A DNA stretch of 64,000 bases from Novacetimonas maltaceti (GCF_002906255.1 NZ_POTC01000004.1:50580-114579); one strand, 5' to 3'. Shown: positions 50,910 to 64,000, counted from the stretch's first letter. Program-made: numbers and translations. Notes: a model not told the origin generated them from the letters alone.

Positions 50910-50985
50910 TGGCTCCCGAAGTAGGACTCGAACCTACGACCCAGCGATTAACAGTCGCTTGCTCTACCAACTGAGCTATTCGGGA
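50910..50985 (-). tRNA. tRNA-Asn (anticodon GTT)
   Basis: 76 bases on the minus strand with encoded CCA (50910-50912). The acceptor stem TCCCGAA/TTCGGGA is perfect. The anticodon stem AGCGA/TCGCT has loop CTGTTAA, giving GTT, which reads AAC and AAU. The discriminator is G. Its 3' end faces the AT-richer patch, where an integrated element could sit, but no duplicated 3' end was found. Confidence 0.95.
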
Positions 50986-51016
50986 ACAGCGTGAGCAGCT
51001 TATAGCCACACAGGCC

Positions 51017-51038
51017 GGGGGTCGTAAACCCCCTTTTT
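51017..51038 (+). terminator. Weak hairpin with T run
   Basis: GGGGGT and ACCCCC pair around a five-base loop and are followed by five T. On the plus strand it would stop read-through toward the substrate-binding protein gene. It lies upstream of the minus-strand tRNA-Asn. Confidence 0.35.
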
Positions 51039-51148
51039 CCACTTTTTTTGCCCTATGCCCAAAAATGGCGGGCTGTGCCATAACGTGCTGTAGACATGGC
51101 GTTAAATCAGCGGAAGGGAACGGATCACATGGGTGCGCCAGGACAGTC

Positions 51149-52192
51149 ATGGCATTGATGCCGCGCCGCCGGGCCATGGCAGGGGCCGCCGCAGCCCTTG
51201 CCGCGGTGGGGCTGTGGGGCTGGCAGGGGCAGCGCAGGCGGGCCGGGGCACGCCATGTGGGCGATGCCCTTGATGGGCAGCCACACCAGATCGACCTGTC
51301 ATGGCCGTCCGCCCCCACCTCCATCCTGTTCAACGTGGCGCAGCGGCAGGGGTTTTTCGAACGCTACCTGCTGGATGTGCGGCTGACGGGCGGAGGGGTC
51401 ACGGGACGCGATGCGATCGGCGACCTGCAGGCCGGGCGCAGCAGCGTGGCCGTCGCGCCCGTGCTGTCATGGCTCGACAAGCTGCATGAGGGGGAAGTGC
51501 AGGCCCGGCTTGTCATGGGACTGCAGGCCGGGACATTCCGCCTGCTGGTGCGCCGCCGGCTGAAGCTGACCCGGGTGGAGGACATGGTGGGGCGGCGGAT
51601 CGCCATCACCAACCCGGACATGGCGGACCGGCTGTTCTTTTCCGTCGTCCTGCGGCGCAAGGGGATGAACCCCGATACCGGCCCGGTCTGGCGTGTCGTG
51701 TCGCCACAGGACATGGATGGCGCCATTCGCAACGGGGATGTCGATGCGCTGGCGGTGCATGACCCGCTGGCGTGGCGGCTGCTGAATGATCCGTCGCTGG
51801 GGCTGGTGGAACTCGTCAACAGCGTGAACGGACTGTATGCGCAGCGCACGAACCTTGCCCTCGGCGTGGGGCAGGACATGTTGCGCGATGCGCCCGCCGC
51901 CGCTGCCGCCCTTGTTGTCGCCCTGCAGGACGCCGCGCGGTGGCTGAAGGCCCATATCCCGGAAACGGCAGGCCTGCTGGACGGCCGTATCAATGGCATG
52001 GCGCAGGCGGATATCATGGCGATGATGCGCCATGAGGTACTGGGCATCTGTCCCACCGGGTCCGACCTGCGTGTCCAACTGTCGCAGTATATTGACGAAA
52101 TGAAGCTGCTCGGGCGGTTTCCCGACACGCTGGGTTCGGCGGCCTATGCGCGGGCCATTTCCATGGACCTGCTGCATCGCAATGGGGCGTAA
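51149..52192 (+). CDS. ABC-type solute-binding protein, NMT1/SsuA-like
   Basis: 347 residues from ATG 51149. The N-terminus P-R-R-R-A-M-A-G-A-A-A-A-L-A-A-V-G-L-W-G looks like a twin-arginine or signal-anchor leader. The body has the SsuA/THI5-like pattern: R-Q-G-F-F-E-R-Y-L-L, then D-M-V-G-R-R-I-A-I-T-N-P and G-D-V-D-A-L-A-V-H-D-P. Ligands in the family are small organic ions such as sulfonates, nitrate or thiamine precursors; none can be named here. No permease or ATPase of its own type is adjacent. It converges on the next gene with a 15-base gap. Confidence 0.75.
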   Translation: MALMPRRRAMAGAAAALAAVGLWGWQGQRRRAGARHVGDALDGQPHQIDLSWPSAPTSILFNVAQRQGFFERYLLDVRLTGGGVTGRDAIGDLQAGRSSVAVAPVLSWLDKLHEGEVQARLVMGLQAGTFRLLVRRRLKLTRVEDMVGRRIAITNPDMADRLFFSVVLRRKGMNPDTGPVWRVVSPQDMDGAIRNGDVDALAVHDPLAWRLLNDPSLGLVELVNSVNGLYAQRTNLALGVGQDMLRDAPAAAAALVVALQDAARWLKAHIPETAGLLDGRINGMAQADIMAMMRHEVLGICPTGSDLRVQLSQYIDEMKLLGRFPDTLGSAAYARAISMDLLHRNGA

Positions 52193-52198
52193 GTACCC

Positions 52199-52235
52199 GC
52201 AGCCCTGTTACCGCACGTCACGGTAATAGGGCTGC
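52199..52235. terminator. Stem-loop across the convergent gene ends
   Basis: GCAGCCCT and TTACCG pair with CGGTAA and AGGGCTGC (14 pairs, one mismatch, seven-base loop). It spans the gap and the last codons of the permease gene. No T run follows on either strand. Confidence 0.45.
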
Positions 52236-53146
52236 GCCAGTGCCGCGGGCGCAGCCATGACGCGGCGCATGCGATGCCAGACGACCACCGGCACGATGAT
52301 GAAGGCCACCGTCCCCAGATAGGGCAGCATGTTCAGGAATGCCGGGTCGATGGGCCAGTTGCGTGCCTGTCCCACGAAGGCCAGCGCGGTAATCAGCCCG
52401 AACAGCAGCGCCGCGCATGTCACCATGACGGGGCGGTACCCGGCAAAGATCACCAGCGCCAGCGCGATCCAGCCGCGTCCGGCGATCATCCCCTCGGACC
52501 AGACGGGAACAAAGGTCAGCGTGAGATACCCCCCCGCCATGCCCGCCATCGCCCCGCCCAGCGTGACATAGCCAAAGCGCATGGCCATGACCGGGATGCC
52601 CGCCGCATCGGCCGCCGCCGGGTTTTCCCCCACCGCGCGCATGTTCAGGCCATGGCGGGTGCGGAACATCACGAAATGCACCAGCAGCGGCAGCACGACA
52701 TAGATCGGGATGATGAGGATGTTCTGCCCGAAGAAGGCCGGCCCGATCACCGGGATGGCCGACAGCAGCGGGATGGCCACATGCCCGAAGACGGTGGCGG
52801 AGGGATGCCCGGCATAGTCATGTCCCAGCGCGGTGGACAGGCCCAGCCCCATGAACGTCACCGCCAGCCCGCACAGTACCTGGTTTGCGCGCATGATGAC
52901 CGCGCCAAAGGCAAAGACCATGCCGCCAAGCGCGCCGGTCAGCGTTGCCGCCAGCAGCCCGGCCCACGGATTGTGCACGCCCGCGACCGTCATGATCGCG
53001 ACAACCGCGCCAAGCGCCATCAGCCCTTCGACGCCAAGGTTGGTCACGCCCACGCGTTCGGCCATGACTTCACCCAGCGCGGCAAGGGCCAGCACGCCCC
53101 CCGCCAGAACGGCGGTCGCCAGCATCCCGCCCAGCAGTGCGATCAT
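52208..53146 (-). CDS. Nucleoside-type ABC transporter permease (second)
   Basis: 312 residues, about nine membrane helices. BPD_transp_2 family, NupQ/YufQ-like: E-R-V-G-V-T-N-L-G-V-E-G-L-M near the start and R-A-V-G-E-N-P-A-A-A-D-A-A-G-I-P in the cytoplasmic coupling loop. It pairs with the neighbouring permease to form the channel for a BMP-type nucleoside importer. The start ATG overlaps the stop of the upstream permease gene by four bases (ATGA). Confidence 0.9.
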   Translation of the reverse strand: MIALLGGMLATAVLAGGVLALAALGEVMAERVGVTNLGVEGLMALGAVVAIMTVAGVHNPWAGLLAATLTGALGGMVFAFGAVIMRANQVLCGLAVTFMGLGLSTALGHDYAGHPSATVFGHVAIPLLSAIPVIGPAFFGQNILIIPIYVVLPLLVHFVMFRTRHGLNMRAVGENPAAADAAGIPVMAMRFGYVTLGGAMAGMAGGYLTLTFVPVWSEGMIAGRGWIALALVIFAGYRPVMVTCAALLFGLITALAFVGQARNWPIDPAFLNMLPYLGTVAFIIVPVVVWHRMRRVMAAPAALAQPYYRDVR

Positions 53147-54207
53147 GGCCTTGTCCCCTTTGCAAGGCTGGCGACAGGCCGGTAATGGGCCAGTTCATCC
53201 GCCAGCGCGATCATGAACAGCATCAGTCCCGTGATCGCCAGCACCACCGACGCCGTCAGTTGCTGCGTCTGCAGCACGATCCCGGCATCAAGGATGAACG
53301 CCATCAGCAGGGCGGCGGGAATGACATTCAGGCACGACCCGCGCGCCAGCACGGCGACCACGATCCCCAGATAGCCGAAATTGTTGGCCATCCCCCCCTG
53401 CAGCCGGTGGACCGTCCCCGCCAGTTCGAACATGCCCGCAAGGCCCGCCAGCCCCCCCGACAGCAGCATGACCGCGATGATGCGCGCCCTTACCGCAATC
53501 CCGGCATAGCGCGCGGCATCGGGGTTTGCGCCGCCGATGCGGATTTCATATCCCCAGCGCGTGTGCGCCATCACCCATGCCAGCAGCCCCACGATCGCCA
53601 GCCCCAGCGGGAAGCCCCAATGCACCACGCCCCAGATTTCGGGGATGGAAACCGGCAGCCGTGCACTTGAAACCTGCGCGCCCGTCACCCGGTCGCGCCA
53701 CGGGCCGGTCGTCAGGTAATAGGTGAGCAGGGAGGCTACAAAATTCAGCAGAAGCGTGGTGATGATCTCGTTCACTCCGGCATAGGCGCGCGCCAGCGTG
53801 GGAATCGCGATCCATCCCATGCCCGCCACGATCCCGGCCGCCGCCATCAGCGGAAGCAGCACGATGGCCGGTGCCGGGATGAACAGGCCCACCGCCGCCG
53901 CCCCGATGGCCCCGGCATAGAACTGTCCCTCCGCGCCGATGTTCCACAGCCCGATACGGCTGCACACCGTCACCGCCGCCCCCGTCAGCAGCAGCGGCGA
54001 CATGAACAGGGCCAGGTCCTCCATCCCGAAGCTCGACCCGATGGTGGAGCGCACCACCAGCAGCGCCAGGTCGACGGGACTGTATCCCGACAGGGCAAGG
54101 ATGCCCGCCGTCATCAGCAGGGCGCAGGCGATCGCGCCAAGGCGCCACAGCATGATGCGCGTGGCGGGCACGACGGGCAGGCGCTGGAACCGGGTCTGCG
54201 CGGTCAT
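53143..54207 (-). CDS. Nucleoside-type ABC transporter permease (first)
   Basis: 354 residues, about nine membrane helices. NupP/YufP-like: W-N-I-G-A-E-G-Q-F-Y-A-G-A-I and the coupling motif R-I-G-G-A-N-P-D-A-A-R-Y-A-G-I. It is longer at the N-terminus than its partner, as usual for this subunit. Four-base overlaps with both neighbours indicate a tightly coupled operon. Confidence 0.9.
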   Translation of the reverse strand: MTAQTRFQRLPVVPATRIMLWRLGAIACALLMTAGILALSGYSPVDLALLVVRSTIGSSFGMEDLALFMSPLLLTGAAVTVCSRIGLWNIGAEGQFYAGAIGAAAVGLFIPAPAIVLLPLMAAAGIVAGMGWIAIPTLARAYAGVNEIITTLLLNFVASLLTYYLTTGPWRDRVTGAQVSSARLPVSIPEIWGVVHWGFPLGLAIVGLLAWVMAHTRWGYEIRIGGANPDAARYAGIAVRARIIAVMLLSGGLAGLAGMFELAGTVHRLQGGMANNFGYLGIVVAVLARGSCLNVIPAALLMAFILDAGIVLQTQQLTASVVLAITGLMLFMIALADELAHYRPVASLAKGTRP

Positions 54208-55793
54208 CGTCCGTCCTCCCGCATGGGCAGGGTGGACGGGTCGCGCCCGCCCATCAGCAGGCCGATCGTCTCCATGTCCGTCTCATCCGCGTCCACCACC
54301 GCCATCAGTCGCCCATGGAACATCACCCCGACCCGGTCCGAGACGTTGAGTAGGTCTTCGAGGTCTTCGGAAATGAACACCACGCCCACCCCGCGGTCGC
54401 GCAGGTCCGTCAGGTAGGACAGCATGGTGGCGATCGCCCCGATATCCAGCCCGCGCGCGGGATAGGCCGCGACCAGCACCCGGTGCGCGATACGGATTTC
54501 GCGCCGCGCGACAAGGCGCTGCTGGTTGCCGCCCGACAGGTTGCGCACCGGCATGGCGAAGTCGGGGATGCCGACATCCGCCACCTGCGCGATTTCGCGC
54601 GCCAGCGTGTCGGCCGCCCCGCTGTCATACAGGCCGCCACGCCCGACCGGGGGGATGGCATATTCACGCAGCGCCATGTTGTCGGTAATCGAAAGGGCGG
54701 GGGCCAGCGCGCTGCGCAGCCGGTCCTCGGGGATATGGCCCACGCCCGCATGGGCAAAGGCGGCCGGGTCGATGCGTGCCATCTCCACCCCGTCGAGCAG
54801 GACCTGACCCCGGTCGGGTTTCAGCAGCCCCGTCAGCACCTCCGTCAGTTCGCGCTGCCCGTTGCCCGCGACACCCGCGATGCCCAGTATTTCTCCCCCA
54901 TGCAGGTCCAGCGACACGTCACGCAGGATTTCGACCCCGCGCCCGTCGCGCACCGTGACGTCGCGCAGCCCCATGACCGGGGCGGCGCTGACCGGCTGTG
55001 CGCCGGGGGGACGGGTGCGCATGTTCTGGCGCACGATTTCCCGCCCGACCATGGTGGTCGCCAGCATCGCGGGCGTGCACACAGCGGTGTCATACGTGCC
55101 GACCCTGCGCCCGCCGCGCAGGATGGTGACGCGGTCGGAAATCTCCATCACCTCGTCGAGCTTGTGGCTGATGATGATGACCGCGTTCCCCTGCGCGCGG
55201 AAGGCACGCAGCGCGCGGAACAGTTCGCGTGTCTCCTCCGGCGTCAGGACGGCGGTCGGTTCGTCCATGATCATCAGGCGCGCCCGGCGCGACAGCACGC
55301 GCAGGATCTCCACGCGCTGCTGCTCCCCGGCCGACAGGTCGCTGACGCGCGCATCCGCACGCACGGGAAATCCGAACTGCTCCGCAATGGCGCGGGTGCG
55401 TGCCTCCATCGCGCGGGCGGAGGCAAGGCGCGGGGCCTCGTCCCAGCCAAGGTGGATGTTTTCCGCAACCGTAAAGGCCTGCACCAGCTTGAAATGCTGG
55501 TGGACCATGCCGATCCCCGCCCGAATGGCGTCGTGCGGGGAACTGAACACCTGCCCGTAGCCGTCGAGCAGGATATCCCCCTCGTCGGGCTGGTAGATGC
55601 CGGTCACGACATTCATCAGGGTGGATTTGCCCGCGCCATTTTCACCCAGCAGGGCATGGATTTCGCCGGGCCAGACCTCCAGGTCCACGTCCCTGTTGGC
55701 GATGACGCCGGGAAAGAACTTCCCGATGCCACGCAGTTGCAGGATGGGGGGTGTGCCCGGCGCAAGGGGCGGGCGCGTGGGAAACTCAGCCAA
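54204..55793 (-). CDS. Nucleoside-type ABC transporter ATP-binding protein (two domains)
   Basis: 529 residues from TTG 55793. Two ABC domains in tandem, as in RbsA and NupO. Domain 1 has Walker A G-E-N-G-A-G-K-S-T, signature L-S-A-G-E-Q-Q-R-V-E-I-L-R and Walker B I-M-D-E-P-T-A-V-L. Domain 2 has the degenerate loop G-V-A-G-N-G-Q-R and signature L-S-G-G-N-Q-Q-R. TTG 55793 overlaps the upstream gene by eight bases. ATG 55844 is possible but would overlap by 59 bases. Confidence 0.9.
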   Translation of the reverse strand: MAEFPTRPPLAPGTPPILQLRGIGKFFPGVIANRDVDLEVWPGEIHALLGENGAGKSTLMNVVTGIYQPDEGDILLDGYGQVFSSPHDAIRAGIGMVHQHFKLVQAFTVAENIHLGWDEAPRLASARAMEARTRAIAEQFGFPVRADARVSDLSAGEQQRVEILRVLSRRARLMIMDEPTAVLTPEETRELFRALRAFRAQGNAVIIISHKLDEVMEISDRVTILRGGRRVGTYDTAVCTPAMLATTMVGREIVRQNMRTRPPGAQPVSAAPVMGLRDVTVRDGRGVEILRDVSLDLHGGEILGIAGVAGNGQRELTEVLTGLLKPDRGQVLLDGVEMARIDPAAFAHAGVGHIPEDRLRSALAPALSITDNMALREYAIPPVGRGGLYDSGAADTLAREIAQVADVGIPDFAMPVRNLSGGNQQRLVARREIRIAHRVLVAAYPARGLDIGAIATMLSYLTDLRDRGVGVVFISEDLEDLLNVSDRVGVMFHGRLMAVVDADETDMETIGLLMGGRDPSTLPMREDGR

Positions 55794-56907
55794 GACCCGA
55801 CACCCCCGCCACGGCCCAGTCGCAGTGATAGATCTGGCTGTCATCCAGCGTCACGCCCGCCGGCACGCGCAGACGCCCGTGATTGTCGTAAATCGGCCCC
55901 CGGAACGGGTTGTATCCCGCCAGCATGCGTGCGCGCATGTCGTCGGCCTGCCGTGCGATGGCTTCGGGCACCCCTGGCCCCCAGGCGTCACGGTCCACCC
56001 CATGCCCAAGTGTAAGGAACGCGGCGGAGGGTTGCCACGTCCCCTCCAGCAGGGCGCGGACCTGCGCGACATAGAAGGCGTTGAAATCCAGCACCACGGA
56101 ACTGACATAGGATTCCGGCCCGAACTGCAGCATGCCGGTGTTCCACATCGCCGCCCAGACGCCGCGCGCCACCGCGACCCGAAGGTAGGCCGGTTCGTCC
56201 ATGATCCCGCACAGGAAGTCGCAGCCATTATCCACCAGCGCTGTCGCCGCCTGTGTCGCGGCCTGCGGGTCGAACCATGCGTTGATGGTGATGCCCTGCA
56301 GCGTGATGGCCGGGTTGACCGACCGCGCGCCCAGCAGGGTCGCATTCGCGCTGGCATAGACCGAGGGGATGGGAAACGCGCCAAGGAAGCCGATCCTGCC
56401 CGTTTTCGAAAGCAGGGCGGCGGCGATCCCCAGGATGTAGCTGGCATACCAGTGGCTGACATAATACCAGCCAAGGTTGGGCGTCAGCGAGTTGCCATCA
56501 CATTCCATGAAGGCGACATCGGGCGCGCGGTCGGACACGTCCTTGATGAAGTCGCCATATTCCGACGTGGCGAAGACCATGTTCGCCCCTTCGGCCACGA
56601 ACTGCCGGAAGATGCGCGTCGCATCGGCAGAGTAGGGGACGCTTTCGACATAGACGGTGCGAATCCCCGGAAAGGCCTGCCGCACGGCCTGCACGCCGCG
56701 GTTATGCACCATGCTCCACCCGCCATCGGTGATCGGGCCGGTATGGCCAAAGGCGACCAGCGCGTCTTTCTGCGTGATCGGCCCGCGTGGCGTGCCCGCC
56801 CGTGCGGGACGGCCCGGCAGCAGCGATGATCCTGCCGCCATCCCCGCAAGGCCGAGCATGGCGCGTCGTGAAGCCAGTAACCGCCCCCGCGGCCCTGTAA
56901 CATTCAT
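55786..56907 (-). CDS. BMP-family nucleoside-binding lipoprotein-like protein
   Basis: 373 residues. Periplasmic receptor of the importer encoded downstream. The leader has S-R-R-A-M-L-G-L-A-G-M-A-A-G-S, a twin-arginine-like signal ending at A-R-A. The body is of the BMP/Med type (V-A-F-G-H-T-G-P-I-T-D-G-G-W-S; V-A-F-M-E-C-D-G). There is no lipobox cysteine, so it is probably soluble. BMP receptors usually bind purine or pyrimidine nucleosides. It is the first gene of the transporter set, 66 bases after pncA. Confidence 0.88.
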   Translation of the reverse strand: MNVTGPRGRLLASRRAMLGLAGMAAGSSLLPGRPARAGTPRGPITQKDALVAFGHTGPITDGGWSMVHNRGVQAVRQAFPGIRTVYVESVPYSADATRIFRQFVAEGANMVFATSEYGDFIKDVSDRAPDVAFMECDGNSLTPNLGWYYVSHWYASYILGIAAALLSKTGRIGFLGAFPIPSVYASANATLLGARSVNPAITLQGITINAWFDPQAATQAATALVDNGCDFLCGIMDEPAYLRVAVARGVWAAMWNTGMLQFGPESYVSSVVLDFNAFYVAQVRALLEGTWQPSAAFLTLGHGVDRDAWGPGVPEAIARQADDMRARMLAGYNPFRGPIYDNHGRLRVPAGVTLDDSQIYHCDWAVAGVSGLG

Positions 56908-56973
56908 GATCCTGTCTTTCCCCCGGTCATGACGCCCATGCCTTCCCCCGGTGTGGGCGTCGTCTCAAATCGG

Positions 56974-61440
<4,467 letters not shown>

Positions 61441-61481
61441 GCACAGGGTCCGATCAACAGGTCAGGCAGAATGGGCGGGAC

Positions 61482-62360
61482 CTAGAAGACCGAATGCCAT
61501 GCCCGCGAAAATGCGTTGCGCCCCTGCTTGCTGGCGTGGGGGGGAACGCCCTTGATGAGATGATGGTCACGCAGATGGTCATAGGCGTCACGATACCATT
61601 TGCTGTCAGGGTAGTTGTAGGCCAGCACCGCGCCGGTCTTGCGCGCCTGTTCCAGCAGGCCGAGGTCGAGGTACACTTCCACCAGTCGCTCCAGCGCTTC
61701 GGGGACATGGTTGGTGGTCTGGAAATCCTGCACCACGCGCTGGTAGCGGTTGACCGCCGCCTGATAATTGCGCTGCTCCTGATAGAAACGCCCGACCAGC
61801 ATTTCCTTGCCCGCCAGATGGTCGCGGCACAGGTCGATCTTCAACTGCGCATCGCGGGCATACGGGGTCTGGGGAAAGCGGGTGATGACCTCTTCAAGGG
61901 CGTCCATCGATTCGACGGTGCCCTGCTGGTCACGCTGCACATCGGCGATCTGTTCGTAATAACACAGCGCGCGCAGGTAGAAGGCATAGGCCGCGTCAGA
62001 ACTGGTGGGATGCAGTTCAAGGAATCGGTCGAGCTGCTGCACGGCCTCGGGATACTTGCTCTGCAGGTAGTCGGAATATCCCTCCATCAACTGTGCGTTG
62101 GCGGTGTACTGGGAGTAGGGATAGTTGCGCTGCAGGACGTCGAACTGGATGGTCGCAAGGACGTAACGGTTACTGCGCAGGGCATCAACACCATGATTAT
62201 ACAGGGTTTCCGCCGAACCCACGCGGGGTGCGTGCTCCACGATCGCGCTGTTGCCGTTACACGCCACGAGCAGGCCGAGCGCGGGGAGGGCAAGCAGGCG
62301 TGGCAGGATGCCACCAGATCGGCGGAGAAGGGGGATGTGTCGGGTTCTGCGTCGTGACAT
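61482..62360 (-). CDS. bamD: Outer membrane assembly lipoprotein BamD
   Basis: 292 residues. Essential partner of BamA in inserting outer-membrane proteins. An arginine-rich leader is followed by a hydrophobic stretch and the lipobox L-V-A-C with the lipidated C34. TPR repeats follow (Y-N-H-G-V-D-A-L, F-D-V-L-Q-R-N-Y-P-Y-S-Q-Y, and later Y-A-R-D-A-Q-L-K). The C-terminal ~30 residues are basic. It lies between lpxC and recN, as in other alphaproteobacteria. Confidence 0.95.
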   Translation of the reverse strand: MSRRRTRHIPLLRRSGGILPRLLALPALGLLVACNGNSAIVEHAPRVGSAETLYNHGVDALRSNRYVLATIQFDVLQRNYPYSQYTANAQLMEGYSDYLQSKYPEAVQQLDRFLELHPTSSDAAYAFYLRALCYYEQIADVQRDQQGTVESMDALEEVITRFPQTPYARDAQLKIDLCRDHLAGKEMLVGRFYQEQRNYQAAVNRYQRVVQDFQTTNHVPEALERLVEVYLDLGLLEQARKTGAVLAYNYPDSKWYRDAYDHLRDHHLIKGVPPHASKQGRNAFSRAWHSVF

Positions 62361-62437
62361 GCCGGCTCTTCCAGTTGCGCGTGCTTTATATCATGTGCGC
62401 AAGCGGGGTGAAGAGCATCGTACCGTTTTCATGCGCT

Positions 62438-63427
62438 TCATGCGGCGGCGCGGCCAATCTGCCCCCTGTGCAGCGGCACGCCATGCAGGCGCCATGCGGC
62501 CGTATCGGCCATCAGGGTGCGCAACAGGCGGTTGTTCAGGGTGTGCCCGGATTTATGCCCATGGAAATCGCCATGGATCACGGCACCGGCCAGGTACAGG
62601 TCCCCGATCACATCGACAACCTTGTGGCGCACGAACTCATCGGGCCTGCGCAGGCCGGTGGGATTGAGGATGCGGTCATCATCGACAACGATGGCATTGT
62701 CGAGCGATCCGCCACGCGCAAGGCCCGCCGCATGCAGGGCGTCGATTTCCTGGCGCAGGGTGAAGGTGCGGCAGTTTTCAAGGTCGCGCCGGAAGGAGGA
62801 GGCACAGACCCGTGCCGAAAAGATCTGCCGCCCGATCGCCTGTGCCGCGAAATCGATCGACATGCTGATGTTCAGGCCATCGGTGGAAGGGGGGGAAAGT
62901 TCGGCAAAGGCGTCCCCGTCCTCCACCCGCACGGTGCGCAGGATCTCCAGCGTCGGGCGGCCGGCGGACTGGCGTTCCCGTCCCGCGCAGTCAAGCAGGA
63001 ACATGAATTCGGACGCGGACCCGTCGAAGACCGGCACTTCCGGCCCGTCGAGGTCGACATATGCGTTGTCGATGCCACAGCCACACAGGGCGGACATCAG
63101 GTGTTCGATGGTCGCCACCCGCAGGGCCGACGTGGGGGAGGGGTCGCCGATGACCGTGCTCAGCCGCGTGTCGACCACATGGTCGTACGTTGCGGGGATG
63201 ATGCGGTTTTCAAGGTCGGTGCGGCGGAAGATGATGCCCGTGCCGACCGGGGCGGGGGACAGCGACAGCGAAATGCGCCGTCCGGTATGCAGTCCCGTGC
63301 CGATGCTGCTGATGGGACGGCGCAGTGTGTGCTGCCACATGGCGTCTGGCGCATCGGGCCGGGGCATGACCGTTTCGGTAACGCACGCATCGGCAAGTTC
63401 ATGCGGACCTATCGACATGCCATCCAT
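62438..63427 (-). CDS. lpxC: UDP-3-O-acyl-N-acetylglucosamine deacetylase LpxC
   Basis: 329 residues from ATG 63427. First committed step of lipid A synthesis; zinc amidase. Zinc and catalytic residues are visible: the His in T-I-E-H-L-M, H-K-V-V-D-V-I-G-D and the H-G-D-F-H-G-H-K-S-G-H segment. ATG 63427 has GAGGG nine bases upstream; ATG 63436 touches that box and ATG 63418 is also possible. The first ~30 residues are an extension relative to E. coli. It follows ftsZ, the usual order at the end of the division cluster. Confidence 0.95.
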   Translation of the reverse strand: MDGMSIGPHELADACVTETVMPRPDAPDAMWQHTLRRPISSIGTGLHTGRRISLSLSPAPVGTGIIFRRTDLENRIIPATYDHVVDTRLSTVIGDPSPTSALRVATIEHLMSALCGCGIDNAYVDLDGPEVPVFDGSASEFMFLLDCAGRERQSAGRPTLEILRTVRVEDGDAFAELSPPSTDGLNISMSIDFAAQAIGRQIFSARVCASSFRRDLENCRTFTLRQEIDALHAAGLARGGSLDNAIVVDDDRILNPTGLRRPDEFVRHKVVDVIGDLYLAGAVIHGDFHGHKSGHTLNNRLLRTLMADTAAWRLHGVPLHRGQIGRAAA

Positions 63428-63550
63428 TGTGCGCATCCCTCGATACAGGTGAATGTGTTGGCTACGGAGCAGGTCAGGGAATACTAGGCCGGACCTGTCC
63501 TGTTTAACCAGTCAATGATTATTGCCAACCGTTACCATGCCTGCGCACCT

Positions 63551-63603
63551 GAAAAAAACAGGGCCGGAGGGGGCGTTACATTCCGCAACGCCCCCTCCGG
63601 CCC
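63551..63603 (-). terminator. Intrinsic terminator of ftsZ
   Basis: Perfect 17-pair stem (63561-63577 with 63587-63603), nine-base loop and, on the minus strand, a T run (63552-63558 on the plus strand is A7). It lies 13 bases after the ftsZ stop and so separates ftsZ from lpxC. Confidence 0.92.
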
Positions 63604-63615
63604 CGGCTTTGGGGC

Positions 63616-64000
63616 CTAGCCGCGACGCAGGAACGCGGGAATGTCGAGCCCATTGTCATCGGGCGTGCCGCCACCCTGCGGCGGCGCCTGTGGCGGGCGG
63701 CCCTGCGGCTGCTGGAGTGACGGTTCGGCGCGTTCCGGGCCACCCTGCGGGGCGGACTGGGGGGCTGCCGGCTGCGGCGGGACGGCCGAACGGCGGCGCA
63801 GCGCGCCGGTGACGACGCCAAACAGGCTGCGCGACTGCGGCGGCGGCGGGGCTTCGGCGGCCTTTGCCCCGTCCGAGAACAGTGAGGAACGCGGCGACCC
63901 GCGCTGCGCCTGCGCCACCTGTGGGGGCACCGTATGCGGCGAAGGGGCCGAAGGCGGCATGTTGGGCTGGCGCAGCGGCGTCGCGCCGGCCGGCACGTGG
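63616..64000 (-). CDS. ftsZ: Cell division protein FtsZ, C-terminal part (5' end outside window)
   Basis: About 127 residues of the 3' end are visible. They are the disordered Pro/Gln/Ala-rich linker followed by the conserved C-terminal peptide L-D-I-P-A-F-L-R-R-G, which binds FtsA and other partners. The GTPase core lies beyond base 64000. The unusually Pro-rich linker is typical of alphaproteobacterial FtsZ. The frame is open to the edge. Confidence 0.9.
   Translation of the reverse strand, partial: HVPAGATPLRQPNMPPSAPSPHTVPPQVAQAQRGSPRSSLFSDGAKAAEAPPPPQSRSLFGVVTGALRRRSAVPPQPAAPQSAPQGGPERAEPSLQQPQGRPPQAPPQGGGTPDDNGLDIPAFLRRG

Noticed and set aside
50910..50985. tRNA-Asn as a proven attachment site for an integrated element
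   Set aside because: No second copy of the tRNA 3' end and no integrase were found in the window; kept only as a possibility.

Overview
The window is chromosomal DNA from a high-G+C alphaproteobacterium. Gene content and the style of the encoded proteins point to an acetic acid bacterium (Acetobacteraceae), most likely Komagataeibacter or Gluconacetobacter. The supporting signs are a SufS-SufU-SufT-SufA block, a 13-gene nuo operon with an NDUFS4-type accessory gene elsewhere, prolyl-tRNA synthetase without an editing domain, RNase J, a PAS/GAF/GGDEF/EAL protein of the kind that controls cellulose synthesis in this group, and an AT-rich intergenic hairpin repeat present three times. The genus is an inference; the class is well supported.

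Layout. 1-2304: end of a suf Fe-S assembly operon (sufS partial, sufU, sufT, sufA). 2421-5942, minus strand: a TrmA/RlmD-type RNA methyltransferase, a RhlE-type DEAD-box helicase and a small CopD-like membrane protein. 6162-7604: bifunctional NAD(P)H-hydrate repair enzyme. 7683-14791: tRNA-Leu and a protein quality-control block (tig, clpP, clpX, lon) ending in the HU gene. 14866-15155: tRNA-Val and tRNA-Asp. 15472-29308: nuoABCDEFGHIJKLN plus birA, tightly packed and often overlapping. nuoM is absent between nuoL and nuoN. 29666-38409: rnj, proS, lolC/E, lolD, dnaE. 38695-43442: accessory genes (YidB-like, MgtC-like, a small basic protein, an MFS exporter, csaA, gpt), tRNA-Pro, an NDUFS4-like gene and tRNA-Arg. 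43784-48816, minus strand: a B12-binding radical SAM protein, a NepR-like small protein, an unknown small ORF and a PAS-GAF-GGDEF-EAL protein whose start is cut by an in-frame TGA. 49242-50593: an AT-richer patch with an orphan HEPN ribonuclease and a YbjN/secretion-chaperone-like gene. 50910-50985: tRNA-Asn. 51149-56907: an orphan solute-binding protein and a complete BMP-type nucleoside ABC transporter. 56974-61440: pncA, ligA and recN, nearly fused end to end. 61482-64000: bamD, lpxC and the 3' end of ftsZ, the edge of the cell-division cluster.

Themes. Fe-S assembly at the left end could supply the many clusters of complex I. Clp and Lon proteases with trigger factor form a folding and turnover unit. 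lolCD, bamD, lpxC and ftsZ concern the envelope and division. The most unusual points are the missing nuoM, the nonsense codon that severs the first PAS domain of the c-di-GMP protein, and the low-G+C HEPN patch beside tRNA-Asn. No CRISPR array, intact insertion sequence or rRNA operon was seen.
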